A DNA stretch of 64,000 nucleotides, taken from positions 1-64,000 of the forward strand of contig CAVTYH010000010.1 in NCBI GenBank assembly GCA_963738835.1, in the 5' to 3' direction. Shown one piece after another: positions 26,506 through 36,334 of this stretch (position 1 is its first letter; every line of letters begins with the position of its first letter). This DNA comes from CAVTYH01 sp963738835. GTDB lineage: Bacteria > Planctomycetota > Planctomycetia > Pirellulales > JADZDJ01. A model generated the notes under the pieces. The model was not told the origin of the DNA. It worked only from the letters and a program-made list of their open reading frames with translations, and did not search any database. The translations under genes and the position numbers were made by a program.

Positions 26506-29304
26506 TCATTGGATCACGACGTTGTTGCCGGGTCCGCCGTCGAGGATATCTTGGCCCGGGCCGCCGTTCAGGATGTCGTCGCCCGCGCCGCCGAGGAGCG
26601 TATCGTTGCCCGCACCCCCGATCAGCACGTCGTGGCCGTCGCCACCGTCCGCCGTAAGCTGGATCGCGTCGGCCGCGAGGCCCGTGGCGTCCACCACGTC
26701 GTCGCCGGCTAACGCATTGACAACTAAGCGGTCGTTCAGCGCCTCGGCGCCGACAATGTGCACTTTGGCGGCCAGACGCAAGACATCAGCATTGCCGCCG
26801 CTGCCGGCGACTGTAATGCTGTCGTTGCCGGCCGTGCCATTGACGGTGACGGTGTCGGCCGCGCCGTCACCAACTCCGGTCTCGGGGTTGGCTGCGAGAT
26901 TGATGTTCACGTCGGTAATGCCGGTGCGGGTTAGGTCTTTTACGGTGACCGTATCCGCGCCGCCGAGAGCAACGATGTTGATTTGCTCGACACCGTTGAC
27001 GTCCATGGTCACGGTACCGACGTCACGAGACAACCGCAGCCGGCTGCCGTTGGCCGACAGGTCAATCTTCTCGTCAACATTGGCGCCATTGAATTGCAAG
27101 GTGTCGTGCCCACCCAGACCCTCGACGATATCGCTGCCGTCGCCGGGATTCCAAACGAACGTGTCATCACCGGCACCCATGAAGGCCGTGTCGGTGCCGC
27201 GTTCGCCGATGATCAGGTCGTTTCCGTCGCTGCCGGTGAGGGTGTCGTTTCCGTCGCCGCCGTCAATCGTGAGTGCGATCACTCCCGCGTGCAATCGGGA
27301 AGCGTTGATCGCGTCATCGCCTGCCAATCCATTGACGTGCAGGCTGTCATTTGCGACTTCCGCACAGGTGACATGCACCGTGGCGGACAGGCCGGCGACA
27401 ACCGCCTTGCTGCCGGAGCCGGAGACGGTAACGTTGTCGTTGCCGGCCGTGCCATTGACGATGACAGTGTCGGCCGCGCCATCGCCGACGCCACTGCCGG
27501 GCGGGCTGGCGAGGTCGATGTTCACGTCGGTAACACCAGTGCCGGACAGGTCGTTGACGGTCAGGGTGTCGGCGCCGCCGAGGGCGGCGATGTTGACCTG
27601 CTCGATGCCGTTGACGTCCATAGTCACATTGCCGACGTCGCGGAACAACCGCAAGCGGCTGCCGTTGGCAGAGAGGTCGATGTTCTCGTTGACGTTGGCG
27701 CCGTTGAACTGCAACGTGTCGCGGCCGCCTTGGCCTTCGACCACGTCGCTGCCGTCGCCGGGGTTCCACACGAACGTGTCGTTGCCGTCGCCGCCGAGCA
27801 GCCTGTCATTGCCATCACTTCCGGTGATGGTGTCATTGCCTGTGCCACCGTCCACCGTCATCTGAACCACGCCGGCGGACAGGCCGGCGGCGGTCAGTGT
27901 GTCGCTGCCGCCAAGTGCGTTCACGACGAGTTGGTCGTTGGCCCCTTCGGAACCCTGGACCGCAACAACGGACGACAACCCGGCCACGGCAAAGCTGGTC
28001 CCATTGCCAGTGATCTGGACCGTATCTGCGTGGGCCGTGCCGTTGATGATGACGGTGTCGGTTTGGCTGTCGCCGACTCCACTGCCGGGCGTGCCCGCGA
28101 GATCGAGGTTCACCCCGCTGACATCGGTGCGGGACAAGTCGTTGACAGTGAGCGTGTCGGCGCCCCCAAGAGCAACGACGTTGACTTGCTCCACGCCGTT
28201 GACATCCATTGTCACGGTACCGACATCGCGGGACAGCCGTAAGCGGTGGCCGTTGGCCGACAGGTCGATTTTCTCATTGACATTGGCGCCGTTGAACTGC
28301 AAGGTGTCCGCGCCATCCTGGCCCTCGACGACGTCGCTGCCATCGCCGGAGTTCCAGACGAACGTGTCGTCGCCGGCGCCGCCGAGCAGTGTGTCGCTAC
28401 CGCGACCGCCGATAATGGTATCGTTGCCGTCACCACCGAGCAGCCTGTCGTTGCCGTCACCGCCGGTGAGGGTGTCATTGCCCGCGCCGCCATCGACCGT
28501 GATCGCGATCAGCGGGGCCAAACCATTGCCCGCAGTGAAGACATCGTCGCCGCCGTTCATATTGACGACGAGATTTTCAGTCGTGCCGATGTCGAGGGAG
28601 AAGGGCGCCGGGTCGGTGCGGTCGAAGCGGACTCGCGTGCCGTTGGGTGTGACGGTGAAGTTCTCGGCACCGTTACCGCCGTTGACCTCAACCGTGTCGA
28701 TGCCGTCACCGCCCTCGTTGAGGTCGGTGCCATCGCCGGGGTTCCAGATCATGCGGTCGTTACCGGCCTCACCAAAGACCGAGTCGTTACCGGTGCCGCC
28801 GGTGAGTGTGTCATTGCCGTCGCCACCAAACAACTGGTCGATGCCCGCCTTTCCCAGCAGGGTATCGTTGCCGGCTTGGCCAAAGAGCATGTCGTTGCCA
28901 GAGCCCCCAATCAGCGTGTCGTTGCCGTTGCCGCCAAAGAGATTTGCAGCCGGCAGCGCCCCGTTGGTCTCGTCGAGCGAGATTTGATCGTTGCCGTCCT
29001 GACCGAAAACCTGGATAAGCGCAGTGTTGGCGACCGTCGCCGTATTACCCTGAATCGCAACGGCACCGCCGTTGACGAGGATCGCCCCCACAGCGTTGCG
29101 GCTAACGACGATCGTATTGTTCTGGGCATCGCCGAAGACGGACAGAATGCCCGTGCCCGGAGAAAACGACGCCGTCACCGACAGAACGATGCGCTCGCCG
29201 AGTTGTTCAAAGGTTCGAGTGCGGCTCGGATTGCGCGACTTTTGGGTATTTCGCCGAGGGCGATTTAGTTTCTTGATCCATTGACTGAAAGTAGTGCGTG
29301 ACAT
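26506..29304 (-). CDS. Large RTX (hemolysin-type Ca-binding) exported protein
   Basis: Intact 932-residue protein, unusual in this window. The start at 29304 is chosen because MSRTTFSQWIKKL opens a basic N-terminus followed by FEQLGERIVLS. That segment resembles the planctomycete 'LExRxLLS' surface-protein signal. The body holds many GGxGxDxLx nonapeptides (GGDGNDTLTGG, GGAGDDTF) that bind calcium in parallel beta-rolls. It is organised as three near-repeats of roughly 200 residues, each with WNPGDGSDVVEG or WNSGDGSD, LQFNGANV-E-IDLSANG, MDVNG-EQ and DTLTVNDL units. Likely a cell-surface or secreted adhesin or scaffold. No protease or lipase motif is visible. Confidence 0.85.
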   Translation of the reverse strand: MSRTTFSQWIKKLNRPRRNTQKSRNPSRTRTFEQLGERIVLSVTASFSPGTGILSVFGDAQNNTIVVSRNAVGAILVNGGAVAIQGNTATVANTALIQVFGQDGNDQISLDETNGALPAANLFGGNGNDTLIGGSGNDMLFGQAGNDTLLGKAGIDQLFGGDGNDTLTGGTGNDSVFGEAGNDRMIWNPGDGTDLNEGGDGIDTVEVNGGNGAENFTVTPNGTRVRFDRTDPAPFSLDIGTTENLVVNMNGGDDVFTAGNGLAPLIAITVDGGAGNDTLTGGDGNDRLLGGDGNDTIIGGRGSDTLLGGAGDDTFVWNSGDGSDVVEGQDGADTLQFNGANVNEKIDLSANGHRLRLSRDVGTVTMDVNGVEQVNVVALGGADTLTVNDLSRTDVSGVNLDLAGTPGSGVGDSQTDTVIINGTAHADTVQITGNGTSFAVAGLSSVVAVQGSEGANDQLVVNALGGSDTLTAAGLSAGVVQMTVDGGTGNDTITGSDGNDRLLGGDGNDTFVWNPGDGSDVVEGQGGRDTLQFNGANVNENIDLSANGSRLRLFRDVGNVTMDVNGIEQVNIAALGGADTLTVNDLSGTGVTDVNIDLASPPGSGVGDGAADTVIVNGTAGNDNVTVSGSGSKAVVAGLSATVHVTCAEVANDSLHVNGLAGDDAINASRLHAGVIALTIDGGDGNDTLTGSDGNDLIIGERGTDTAFMGAGDDTFVWNPGDGSDIVEGLGGHDTLQFNGANVDEKIDLSANGSRLRLSRDVGTVTMDVNGVEQINIVALGGADTVTVKDLTRTGITDVNINLAANPETGVGDGAADTVTVNGTAGNDSITVAGSGGNADVLRLAAKVHIVGAEALNDRLVVNALAGDDVVDATGLAADAIQLTADGGDGHDVLIGGAGNDTLLGGAGDDILNGGPGQDILDGGPGNNVVIQ

Positions 29305-29510
29305 TTGTGATTCCTCTTTTCTAGGGATGTAGATGTTCCGGATAAGTATCAAGCGTGTTTCGACGCGGACTGTAGGCCAGCGAAGTGGACATTATTCCTG
29401 CGCCAGCAAGGCACACAGTTAAACGATGGTGAAGTGTTTATCGCGTCCACCAGTGCGTGCCATCGTCTGCAATTAGCCGACGGAAAGACTCGCTAATTGC
29501 GAGAGCCGTC

Positions 29511-30386
29511 TCATGAAGCCGATCTGCCCGATCGGCGGCGAAGTTTGCACAAGCCGATCGCGCCGAGTGCTGCGAATCCGGCCAAGGCTAAACTCATTGG
29601 TTCAGGAACTGCGATCGGCTCGGAGTAGATAAAGTCATCCATCGCAACAATGTCTGTCCGATTTCCATTAGCATCATCTGGACCCAGATCCGAGTTGCCC
29701 GTGGTGATCCGCACACGGGCAATTCTTTCCCCGGAATTAGCAACGGCTCCCAAGAAGGAAAAGCTGCCGTTGGAAGTTGTTCCAGGCAGCACGTTCAGGC
29801 TCTGGATTTGGACATCGGCCGAATTGAAAAATTCGATTCGAGTAACATTTGGCAAATCGACATCGGTAAAAACAGCGCCAAATCCTCCGACCGTGGCTGC
29901 GGTAACTCCGTTCGTGCCCGGAACAGAGAACGTGATGTCCGTAATGTTGCTACCGACCGGCGTAAAAATTCGCTGGGGGCTAAATGCGCCGAAGGTGGTC
30001 GAGTAGTTCGGATTGATGCTCGTCAGTGCGGGATCGTTCAGCGGGGTCTGAAGGAATCCCGTCCCGAGGGTCGTAAAAGTGCTGCCCCGCGTGTTGGTAA
30101 AAGCGGTAAGCGTCGATCCACTCACGGTGGCGGTTGTAGCGCCGCCGCCATCCCAGTTAATCTCGCGCCGTCCACTACCCAGCGGCCCGGCACTATTGCC
30201 GTTGTTGGGATCACCCAGCGCTGCGCGGAACGAATCGACGGTACTTTGAATCGAACTGGTGGCAGCATTCCCGCCTGTGGAAAAGGTAAGAAAACCGGCC
30301 TGGGCCGTCGTTACGTTCAGGATGAGCGACAGGGACGAGAGCACCAACACTCGGCGCAGGGTGATAAGAACGGGTTTCGAGAACAT
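29511..30386 (-). CDS. PEP-CTERM exported protein
   Basis: Intact 291-residue protein with signal peptide (VLVLSSLSLILNVTTAQA), a beta-rich domain of about 230 residues and the exosortase tail VPEPMSLALAGFAALGAIGL plus basic KLRRRSGR. The central segment (TDITFSVPGTNGVTAATVGG, then FGAVFTDVD and IEFFNS) resembles PEP-CTERM domains with a jelly-roll of unknown role. It has its own promoter region and is divergent from the ECF factor downstream. Confidence 0.8.
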   Translation of the reverse strand: MFSKPVLITLRRVLVLSSLSLILNVTTAQAGFLTFSTGGNAATSSIQSTVDSFRAALGDPNNGNSAGPLGSGRREINWDGGGATTATVSGSTLTAFTNTRGSTFTTLGTGFLQTPLNDPALTSINPNYSTTFGAFSPQRIFTPVGSNITDITFSVPGTNGVTAATVGGFGAVFTDVDLPNVTRIEFFNSADVQIQSLNVLPGTTSNGSFSFLGAVANSGERIARVRITTGNSDLGPDDANGNRTDIVAMDDFIYSEPIAVPEPMSLALAGFAALGAIGLCKLRRRSGRSAS

Positions 30387-30650
30387 GAAAAATCTCCTTC
30401 ATTGTCGAGAACCAAACCAAAACGTGGGATGGCACCACAGTTCGAGCCCTGGGGGTCTGGTTCTCATGGCCCTGCTAAGAGTTACTACGGGAATTGCTCG
30501 TTGAATCTAGCGCCTGAGGCGAAAATATTTACGCCAGAAGTGGCCGGAAAGCGTAGCGAGCCAATGAGATTGTTGTTTGAATGCTTGCCGTGTCAGCGTT
30601 CGCGCACAACAATACCCGAGAGCATTCCCGTTCCCGGCGAGATAATATCC
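30387..30650. other. Divergent intergenic region
   Basis: 264 bp between the PEP-CTERM gene and the ECF sigma gene. No gene is supported. It must hold both promoters. Confidence 0.4.
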
Positions 30651-31250
30651 ATGGTGGATGCGTGGCTCCCGACCACTTGTCCGACTTTGCTTGCTCGGCT
30701 TCGACACGATCCGTCGAATGAAGCCGCTTGGGAAGAGTTCGTCGAGCATTACGGCCGCCACATCTATCGTTGGTGCCGGCAATGGAATTTGCAGGACGCC
30801 GATGCAGAGGACGTGACGCAAGACATTTTGCTGAAGTTGGCTCGCAAGCTTCGCGATTTCGCCTACGACCCCAAGAGCAGTTTCCGCGGCTGGCTAAAGA
30901 CGGTCGCCCATCACGCTTGGAGGGATTTTGTCGATGGTCGAAGTCATGCTCGGGCGATCGGGGACGATCCGACCTGGGAACTGCTGCAATCTGTGGAAGC
31001 ACGCGAAGACCTGATTCAGAAACTGGAGGAGGCCTTCGATTACGAACTTCTGGAAGCGGCGAAGCTGCGGGTGCGGCTTCGCGTGGCGCCGCACACTTGG
31101 GAAGCGTTCAGCTTGGTGGCACTCGAGGGTCGGTCGGTCGCGGAGGTGGCTGCCGAAGTCCATATGCAAATCGCCATGGTTTACGTGGCCAAGAGCAAAG
31201 TCCAGAAAATGCTCCAGGAAGAAATCCAGAAACTCGAAGCAAACGCCTGA
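30651..31250 (+). CDS. ECF RNA polymerase sigma factor, kinase-linked
   Basis: The start at 30651 (MVDAWLPTTCPTLL) is set by homology to planctomycete ECFs. The long upstream extension in the frame is not protein-like. Region 2 reads WRFVEHYG-like AAWEEFVEHYGRHIYRWCRQ, with DADAEDVTQDILLKLARK. Region 4 reads VRLRVAPHTWEAFSLVALEG with the RSVAEVAAEVHMQIAMVYVA helix-turn-helix. The protein has 199 residues. Downstream, 124 bp away, is a Ser/Thr kinase with a zinc-finger N-terminus. In planctomycetes such ECF-kinase pairs replace the usual anti-sigma factor. Confidence 0.85.
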   Translation: MVDAWLPTTCPTLLARLRHDPSNEAAWEEFVEHYGRHIYRWCRQWNLQDADAEDVTQDILLKLARKLRDFAYDPKSSFRGWLKTVAHHAWRDFVDGRSHARAIGDDPTWELLQSVEAREDLIQKLEEAFDYELLEAAKLRVRLRVAPHTWEAFSLVALEGRSVAEVAAEVHMQIAMVYVAKSKVQKMLQEEIQKLEANA

Positions 31251-31374
31251 ATTCCTCTCCGATCGACCTGGCACATTGCGTCCCGACGGTCAGCGACTCT
31301 CGATCGTGATTCAAACGGTAGCGATTAGAGCGAACCTTCAGCATTCGCCTGAACGTCAGCTTTTAGCGAACTGT

Positions 31375-33383
31375 ATGACACATTGCCCCTCTGATGAAAA
31401 GCTCGCCTGTCTGTTGACCGACTCGTTGAGCGCAACTGAACGCGATGCTCTCGTGCAGCACATCGAAGGCTGCGCCGGCTGCCAGAACAGGCTCTCTCAA
31501 CAGAGCGGCATCTCTGAGGCCTTGACTTGGCAGCGAGCCGAGCATCTACCACCGCCCGGCGAAGCCGAAGATGAAGCCATGCGGCGATTGAAGCAGGTCG
31601 GCCCTGCTTCGGGGCATTATCTTGCCGAACACGCGGAAACCCCAGGCGGCAGTTCGACCCAGGGCGAGCACAGTGCGCCCGCCGCAGATGAATCTCGATG
31701 GCCGACGGTACCGGGCTACGAGATTGTGGGGGTCTTGGGTCGTGGTGGCATGGGTGTTGTCTATCAAAGCCTGGCAGCTCGCTTTGCAGCGCATTGTGGC
31801 CATCAAGATGCTTCGAACTGGGACCCATGCCAGCCAAAAGAGTCTGTCCCGTTTCCGCGCCGAGGCCGCGGTCATTGCACGCTTGCAGCATCCGAACATT
31901 GTTCAGATTTACGATGTTGGAGAGGTTGCCGAAAGGCCCTATTTTGTGTTGGAACATGTCGCCGGCGGTAGTCTGGCCCAGCACCTGAATGGCACGCCGC
32001 AGTCGGTTCGTGCAACGTCAAAATTTATCGAAATCCTGGCAAGGGCCGTACAAGACGCTCATGCCAACGGCGTGATCCATCGTGATCTAAAGCCGGCGAA
32101 TATCCTGTTGGATGCGACCGATCGAATCTCGGCCGAAGGCGACAACCGAGCTCGTAAATTCGGCGCGATCGGCGTGGAAGGTGGTACGCTCAATGCGATT
32201 CCGAAAATCACCGACTTCGGCGTGGCAAAGCGCGCCGATGGCGACTTCGGATTGCCCAATCATCAAGGTCTCACAATGACCGGGGATTTTCTGGGTACGC
32301 CCAGTTACATGGCCCCCGAACAAGCAGCCCCCTCAGGACCGCCCGTTGGTCCAGCCGCCGACGTCTACGCGCTGGGCGCCATTCTGTATGAGTTGCTGAC
32401 GGGCCGTCCGCCTTTCAAGGGAGAAACGCCGCTGGATACGGTGCTGCAAGTGCTGCACAATGAACCGGTGCCCGTGTCGGACTTGCAACCGAATGTTCCC
32501 CGGGATATTGGAACAATCTGCCTTAAATGTTTGCGAAAAGAACCGCGCCACCGCTATCCCAGTGCTAGCGAGCTGGCGGATGACTTACGGAGCTTTCTTG
32601 AGAACAAGTCCATCAAAGCGCGCCCGAGAGGAACGATCGAAAAAGTCTGGCGGTGGATTCGCGATCATCCGCTCCCCTCGGGACTTGTCGCTGCCGGCGT
32701 GATTACTCCGATCGTGGCACTGATCGTCCTTTCGCTGCTATCGGCTCGGCTGGTTCGCTCCAGCGCCTTGGAAAGCGCAGCGCAGCAGGCGGAACTGCTT
32801 GAGCAAGCGACGAACCAGTACAGTCAGATCGTCCAACGCGTTGAGCAGGCACATTATACGGTCAACAAAATGGTTCCGCCCACTCCGAATACCGTGCCAC
32901 TGAGCATCCCTGCCACATTCCTGCACGACGTGGGCGAGGAGTTGCTCCAGGACAGCAAGACCGGCATCCAAGTCCGTCAATACAGCGATTATCCTTTTCC
33001 TTGGCGGGTCGGCACGGGACCCCACGACGACTTCGAGCGCGAGGCGCTATTGCGTTTGCGGCGGAGTAACGGCCAGGAGACGGTTCACGACTTCACCGAG
33101 ATCGACGGTGAGCCCGTTGTTCGCTATGCCCAAGCGCACATTATGAAGCAGTCGTGCGTCGATTGTCACAACACTCATCCCATGTCCACCCGCAAGGACT
33201 GGAAAGTCGGCGACGTGCGCGGGGTCCTTGAGATCATCCGCCCGCTAAAGAACGACGAGGCGCGACGTCACTCAGGCGCTACAGCTAACGCTATTACTGA
33301 GTGCTATTGGATCAGGCCTGCTACTATTGGGGAGCGTGCTTGCGGTCTGGGCAAAGCGTCGACGCATTGAAAGCGGCTCGTGA
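31375..33383 (+). CDS. Ser/Thr protein kinase with zinc finger and C-terminal heme-type DUF3365 domain (frameshifted)
   Basis: The start at 31375 gives MTHCPSDEKLACLLT, a zinc-finger N-terminus (HIEGCAGCQNRL). The kinase follows: GRGGMGVVY (about 121), then after a frame change near 31765 VAIKML, HRDLKPANILL (about 235), TDFG and the APE-like YMAPEQA. A transmembrane helix (VAAGVITPIVALIVLSLL, about 432) leads to a DUF3365/Tll0287-like domain with SCVDCHNTHPMS, a CxxCH c-type heme motif, and DWKVGDVRGVLEI. A second change near 33265 restores a C-terminal transmembrane helix (LLLSAIGSGLLLLGSVLAVW), stop at 33383. The layout suggests a periplasmic heme or redox sensor controlling a cytoplasmic kinase and the upstream ECF factor. 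Confidence 0.83.
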
Positions 33384-33932
33384 TCGCAAGAACATTGCGA
33401 TGGACAAGAAATAGAGGAGCCGCTCTGAACTGCATTGACGTAACAACCCCAATTCGGTACTGCTTGATTTGCACTCTATTCCAGTAAGGTTCGTATGCCG
33501 GCGCGTTTTGACGACCATTCTGGCGGCCGCGTCACAGTCCGAGAAAAGGCATGAGTTCTTGAGACGCCAAGGCTGTGCCATCAAACGTATGCGTTATCGA
33601 GAATCGCCTCGTGGGTCAAAAGCGATCATGGGATACTCGACAACCTCAACCGCTCGATCCGTTGATGAGAAAACTTTGTCAAAAAGCCTCTGGTGAGAGA
33701 AGTCGTCAGGAAATGGCTGGTGGCGATACCTGTTTGGGCGAGAGTTTCGCCGCAGAACCCCAAAAACGACTTACTGATCCGAAAAAGCGGGGCCGTCAAT
33801 TCTCGCGCGGTGGTTTAAGATTTGTTTTCACAGGGCCTGAGCCCACATGAGCTATAACCGAAAGTTGATGGGCCGGCAAAAAGTCGAGGCGTTTGGCCTT
33901 GCGAATAGCCATCCAGGCGCTAGATTGGCAGG
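33384..33932. other. 550-bp stretch without a supported gene
   Basis: 3' flank of the kinase and 5' flank of an IS1182 remnant. The short frames (33469-33696, 33575-33850) show no family motif. It probably contains ends of the decayed IS. Confidence 0.45.
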
Positions 33933-34523
33933 ATGTTAACTCTACGCGACCATCAGAGCGGCGTTCTATTCGATCCGTGGGAATGCCTTGGCCGGCAACG
34001 GCGAAGGTTGCTGGAGCAGAGTTGGGCTGGTGTGTTTCGTGATTACTTGCTGAGACACTTGCCGTTGCGGGAATTGGCGGCCAGTTTCCGGGACGATTTT
34101 GGCCGTCCGAGCAAAGACCTATCGGTCGCGCTAGGCGCATTGATCTTGCAGCAATTGCACGATTTGACCGATCAGCAAACGACCGAAGCGGTGGCCTTGA
34201 ACATTGCCTGGCACTACGCACTTGACGTTCACCACGAACCGGACGCCTACCTTTGTGAGCGCACGCTCCGCAACTACCGTCGTCGGATCCTGGAACTGGG
34301 ATTGGACGAGGTGCTGTTCCGTACCTTAACCGACAGGCTGATCCAAGAAGTCGGCGTGGATACCACGAAGCAGCGTCTCGATTCGACGGCCGTCCGTTCC
34401 GCCATCCGCGGCCTCACTCGATTGGGGATTCTTGTCGAAGCGACTAGCAAGTTCCTCCGAGAACTGAAGCGGAAGCTTCCTGAACTCTATGCCGCTGTCG
34501 CGGTGGAGGTTTTGGTGGCTTAG
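33933..34523 (+). pseudogene. IS1182-type transposase, N-terminal remnant
   Basis: A 196-residue frame with the DUF772-type start of IS1182/IS5-group transposases: LPLRELAASFRDDFGRPSKD, LGALILQQLHDLTDQQT, LCERTLRNYRRRILE, QRLDSTAVRSAIRGLTRLG. It ends at 34523, long before the C-terminal DDE domain of these proteins (usually over 450 residues). The sequence then switches to ndh coding sequence near 34556. It is a truncated, dead element that marks a rearrangement boundary. Confidence 0.75.
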
Positions 34524-34555
34524 CAGCTGCCAAGGCTCTTCGAAAAACTCTAAAT

Positions 34556-34981
34556 AATACTCATCGATCGGAATAATCACCACGTATTTCAGCCGTTGCT
34601 CTACCAGGTGGCCACTTCAGTCCTGACACCCGGTCAAATTGCAGCGCCGATCCGCGCAATCCTGAGGAAGCAACGCAACTGTAATTCTGGGCGAAGTCGT
34701 CGGAATCGATAAAGACCATCGCTGCGTTATCGTCAACTCGGCGGACCGAGAGAAAGTTTCTGTACACTATGACTATCTAGTTCTAGCAACCGGCGTAAGC
34801 CAGAGCTATTTTGGGCATGATGAATTTGCACGGTTTGCTCCGGGGTTAAAGACGCTGGCGGATGCAGTTGCGATTCGAAACAAAATTCTGCAAGCCTTTG
34901 AGCAAGCGGAGGCGGAAGAGGACCCAAGCCGCCACAGAGACTTATTAACGTTCGTCCTCGTCGGAGCTGGTCCAACCGGTG
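34556..34981 (+). pseudogene. ndh: Type II NADH dehydrogenase fragment (plus strand)
   Basis: Reads [37 protein letters not shown], a one-base shift near 34680, then [30 protein letters not shown] and FVLVGAGPTGV. These are the FAD-side and central segments of NDH-2 enzymes, with the second GxGxxG just reached. The N-terminal FAD GxGxxG is lost at the IS1182 junction and the 3' half is lost at 34981, where an oppositely oriented ndh-like gene begins. NDH-2 moves electrons from NADH to quinone. This copy is non-functional. Confidence 0.7.
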
Positions 34982-35741
34982 TCCGACAGCACAACATTTC
35001 GGCCATCGTACTCCTGTAAGCGTGTTTGCAAATGAACTTCGATTCCGCGCGAGCCCAGTTTCTTGATCGCGTACGCAGAAAGTGAGGGACTGACCTCCGG
35101 CAGAATTCGATCGCCCGAGTGAATCAGCACCATCCGTATATCCGCTTCCTGAATGTTGGTGTAATACCTGCTCGCGCCGCGAACAAAATCGTTCAGTTCC
35201 GCCAACGTTTCGACGCCGGCAAATCCGCCGCTGGACACGACAAATGTCAGCATTTGGCGGCGTGCATCGGCGTCCGATTCCAAGTCGGCATGTTCCAGCT
35301 TGTCGATGACCTGGGCATGCAGAGCTGTGGCGTCGGCTAGGCTTTTCATGGTTAGCGCATGCTGCTCGATGCCGGGCAGAGGGAAGAAGTTGGGGACCGA
35401 TCCCAACGACAAAACCAGGTGATCGAACGGCACCTTTTAAATGCCGCAAGCAGGGCAATGCCGCGCGGCGACGGTTTTCGATTCGAGATCGACGTTCCAA
35501 ACTTGCGCTTGCCGCACGATCGTCTTGCGCAACAATGCCCGCAACGGAAAAACAATATGCTTGGGCTGAATCGAACCCGACGGCACCTCCGGCAGCAGCG
35601 GCGTGAACGTAAAAAATTCTCGCTATCCAACAGCGTAATTTCCACATCGCTTCTTCGCCGCAACAAACGCTTCAGTTGCAATGCAGTGGTTGCGCCGGCA
35701 AAGCCGCTGTCCAAAATCACGATTCGCACCGGCACCGACAT
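34982..35741 (-). pseudogene. ndh: Type II NADH dehydrogenase fragment (minus strand)
   Basis: From 35741 it reads MSVPVRIVILDSGFAGATTA (FAD fold, with DSGFAG in place of the usual GGGFAG) and LLRRRSDVEITLLDSENF. Frame changes near 35630 and 35435 give FDHLVLSLGSVPNFFPLPG, MLTFVVSSGGFAGVETLAEL and EVHLQTRLQEYDGRNVVLSD. It then stops at the junction with the plus-strand fragment. The C-terminal membrane-anchoring third is missing. The two fragments differ in sequence, so they were paralogues, not one inverted gene. Confidence 0.7.
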
Positions 35742-35907
35742 TTTCGTCTCCCTCGATGAATTCCGAAGCCTGGGCTCGTGAAAATAAATGGCCGACGTTG
35801 AATGTTCGATGCCAGCCAGGGGGGCGGGTTACAGCCTGGCTCGTTCAGAAGGTCTCCCGCGTAACCTCGCAAGGGGCGGCAGCATCGAACACCAAGGAGG
35901 TCAATCG

Positions 35908-36156
35908 ATGAGTTGCCAGGAAATCACCGAGTTTTTGGCCGACTATCTCGATGGCCAATTGCCGTTGAGACAACGCCTAGTCTTCTGGCTGCACTTGTTG
36001 GTGTGCCGCGATTGCCGACGTTACCTCGACTCCTACGCAACCACAATCCGGCTTACTCGGGCACTCGGCGCCAATTCTCCTGCCGAGAATCTTGCAACGG
36101 TTCCCGAAGAATTAGTTCAAGCCATTCTGGCCGCCCGCGAGAACCAGCCGAAGTAA
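35908..36156 (+). CDS. Zinc-finger anti-sigma-factor-like protein
   Basis: 82 residues. The start at 35908 is fixed by aaggagg 7 nt upstream. CQEITEFLADYLDGQLPLRQ, then HLLVCRDCRRYLDSY, form the anti-sigma zf-HC2 motif (C..H-x3-C-x2-C). There is no transmembrane segment, so it would be a soluble zinc-binding anti-sigma domain. No ECF gene is adjacent on this side. The nearest is at 39497. Targets are unknown. Confidence 0.75.
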   Translation: MSCQEITEFLADYLDGQLPLRQRLVFWLHLLVCRDCRRYLDSYATTIRLTRALGANSPAENLATVPEELVQAILAARENQPK

Positions 36157-36334
36157 GTCCACCGACTAGGGCAGTGTTGGTCGTCAAGCGAAACTCTTCC
36201 CACACGACTGGGTTTGATTTTTGATGATGGGACCACGAAGACCAGGAAGATCTTTTCTCGCGTGCGAGCCCCCTTCGTGGTCCCGCCTCGGATTGCGCAG
36301 ATAGTCGTGCAACCGCCACTGGTTGGTGCGCCGC

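Noticed and set aside
26983..28242. 420-residue open frame antisense to the RTX gene
   Set aside because: Its composition follows the repeat codons of the opposite strand (GC-rich third positions), it has no start context or family motif, and it lies wholly within the intact RTX gene.
31276..31374. Longer start for the kinase at 31276
   Set aside because: Adds 33 residues with no signal or motif. The ATG at 31375 starts the zinc-finger segment directly.
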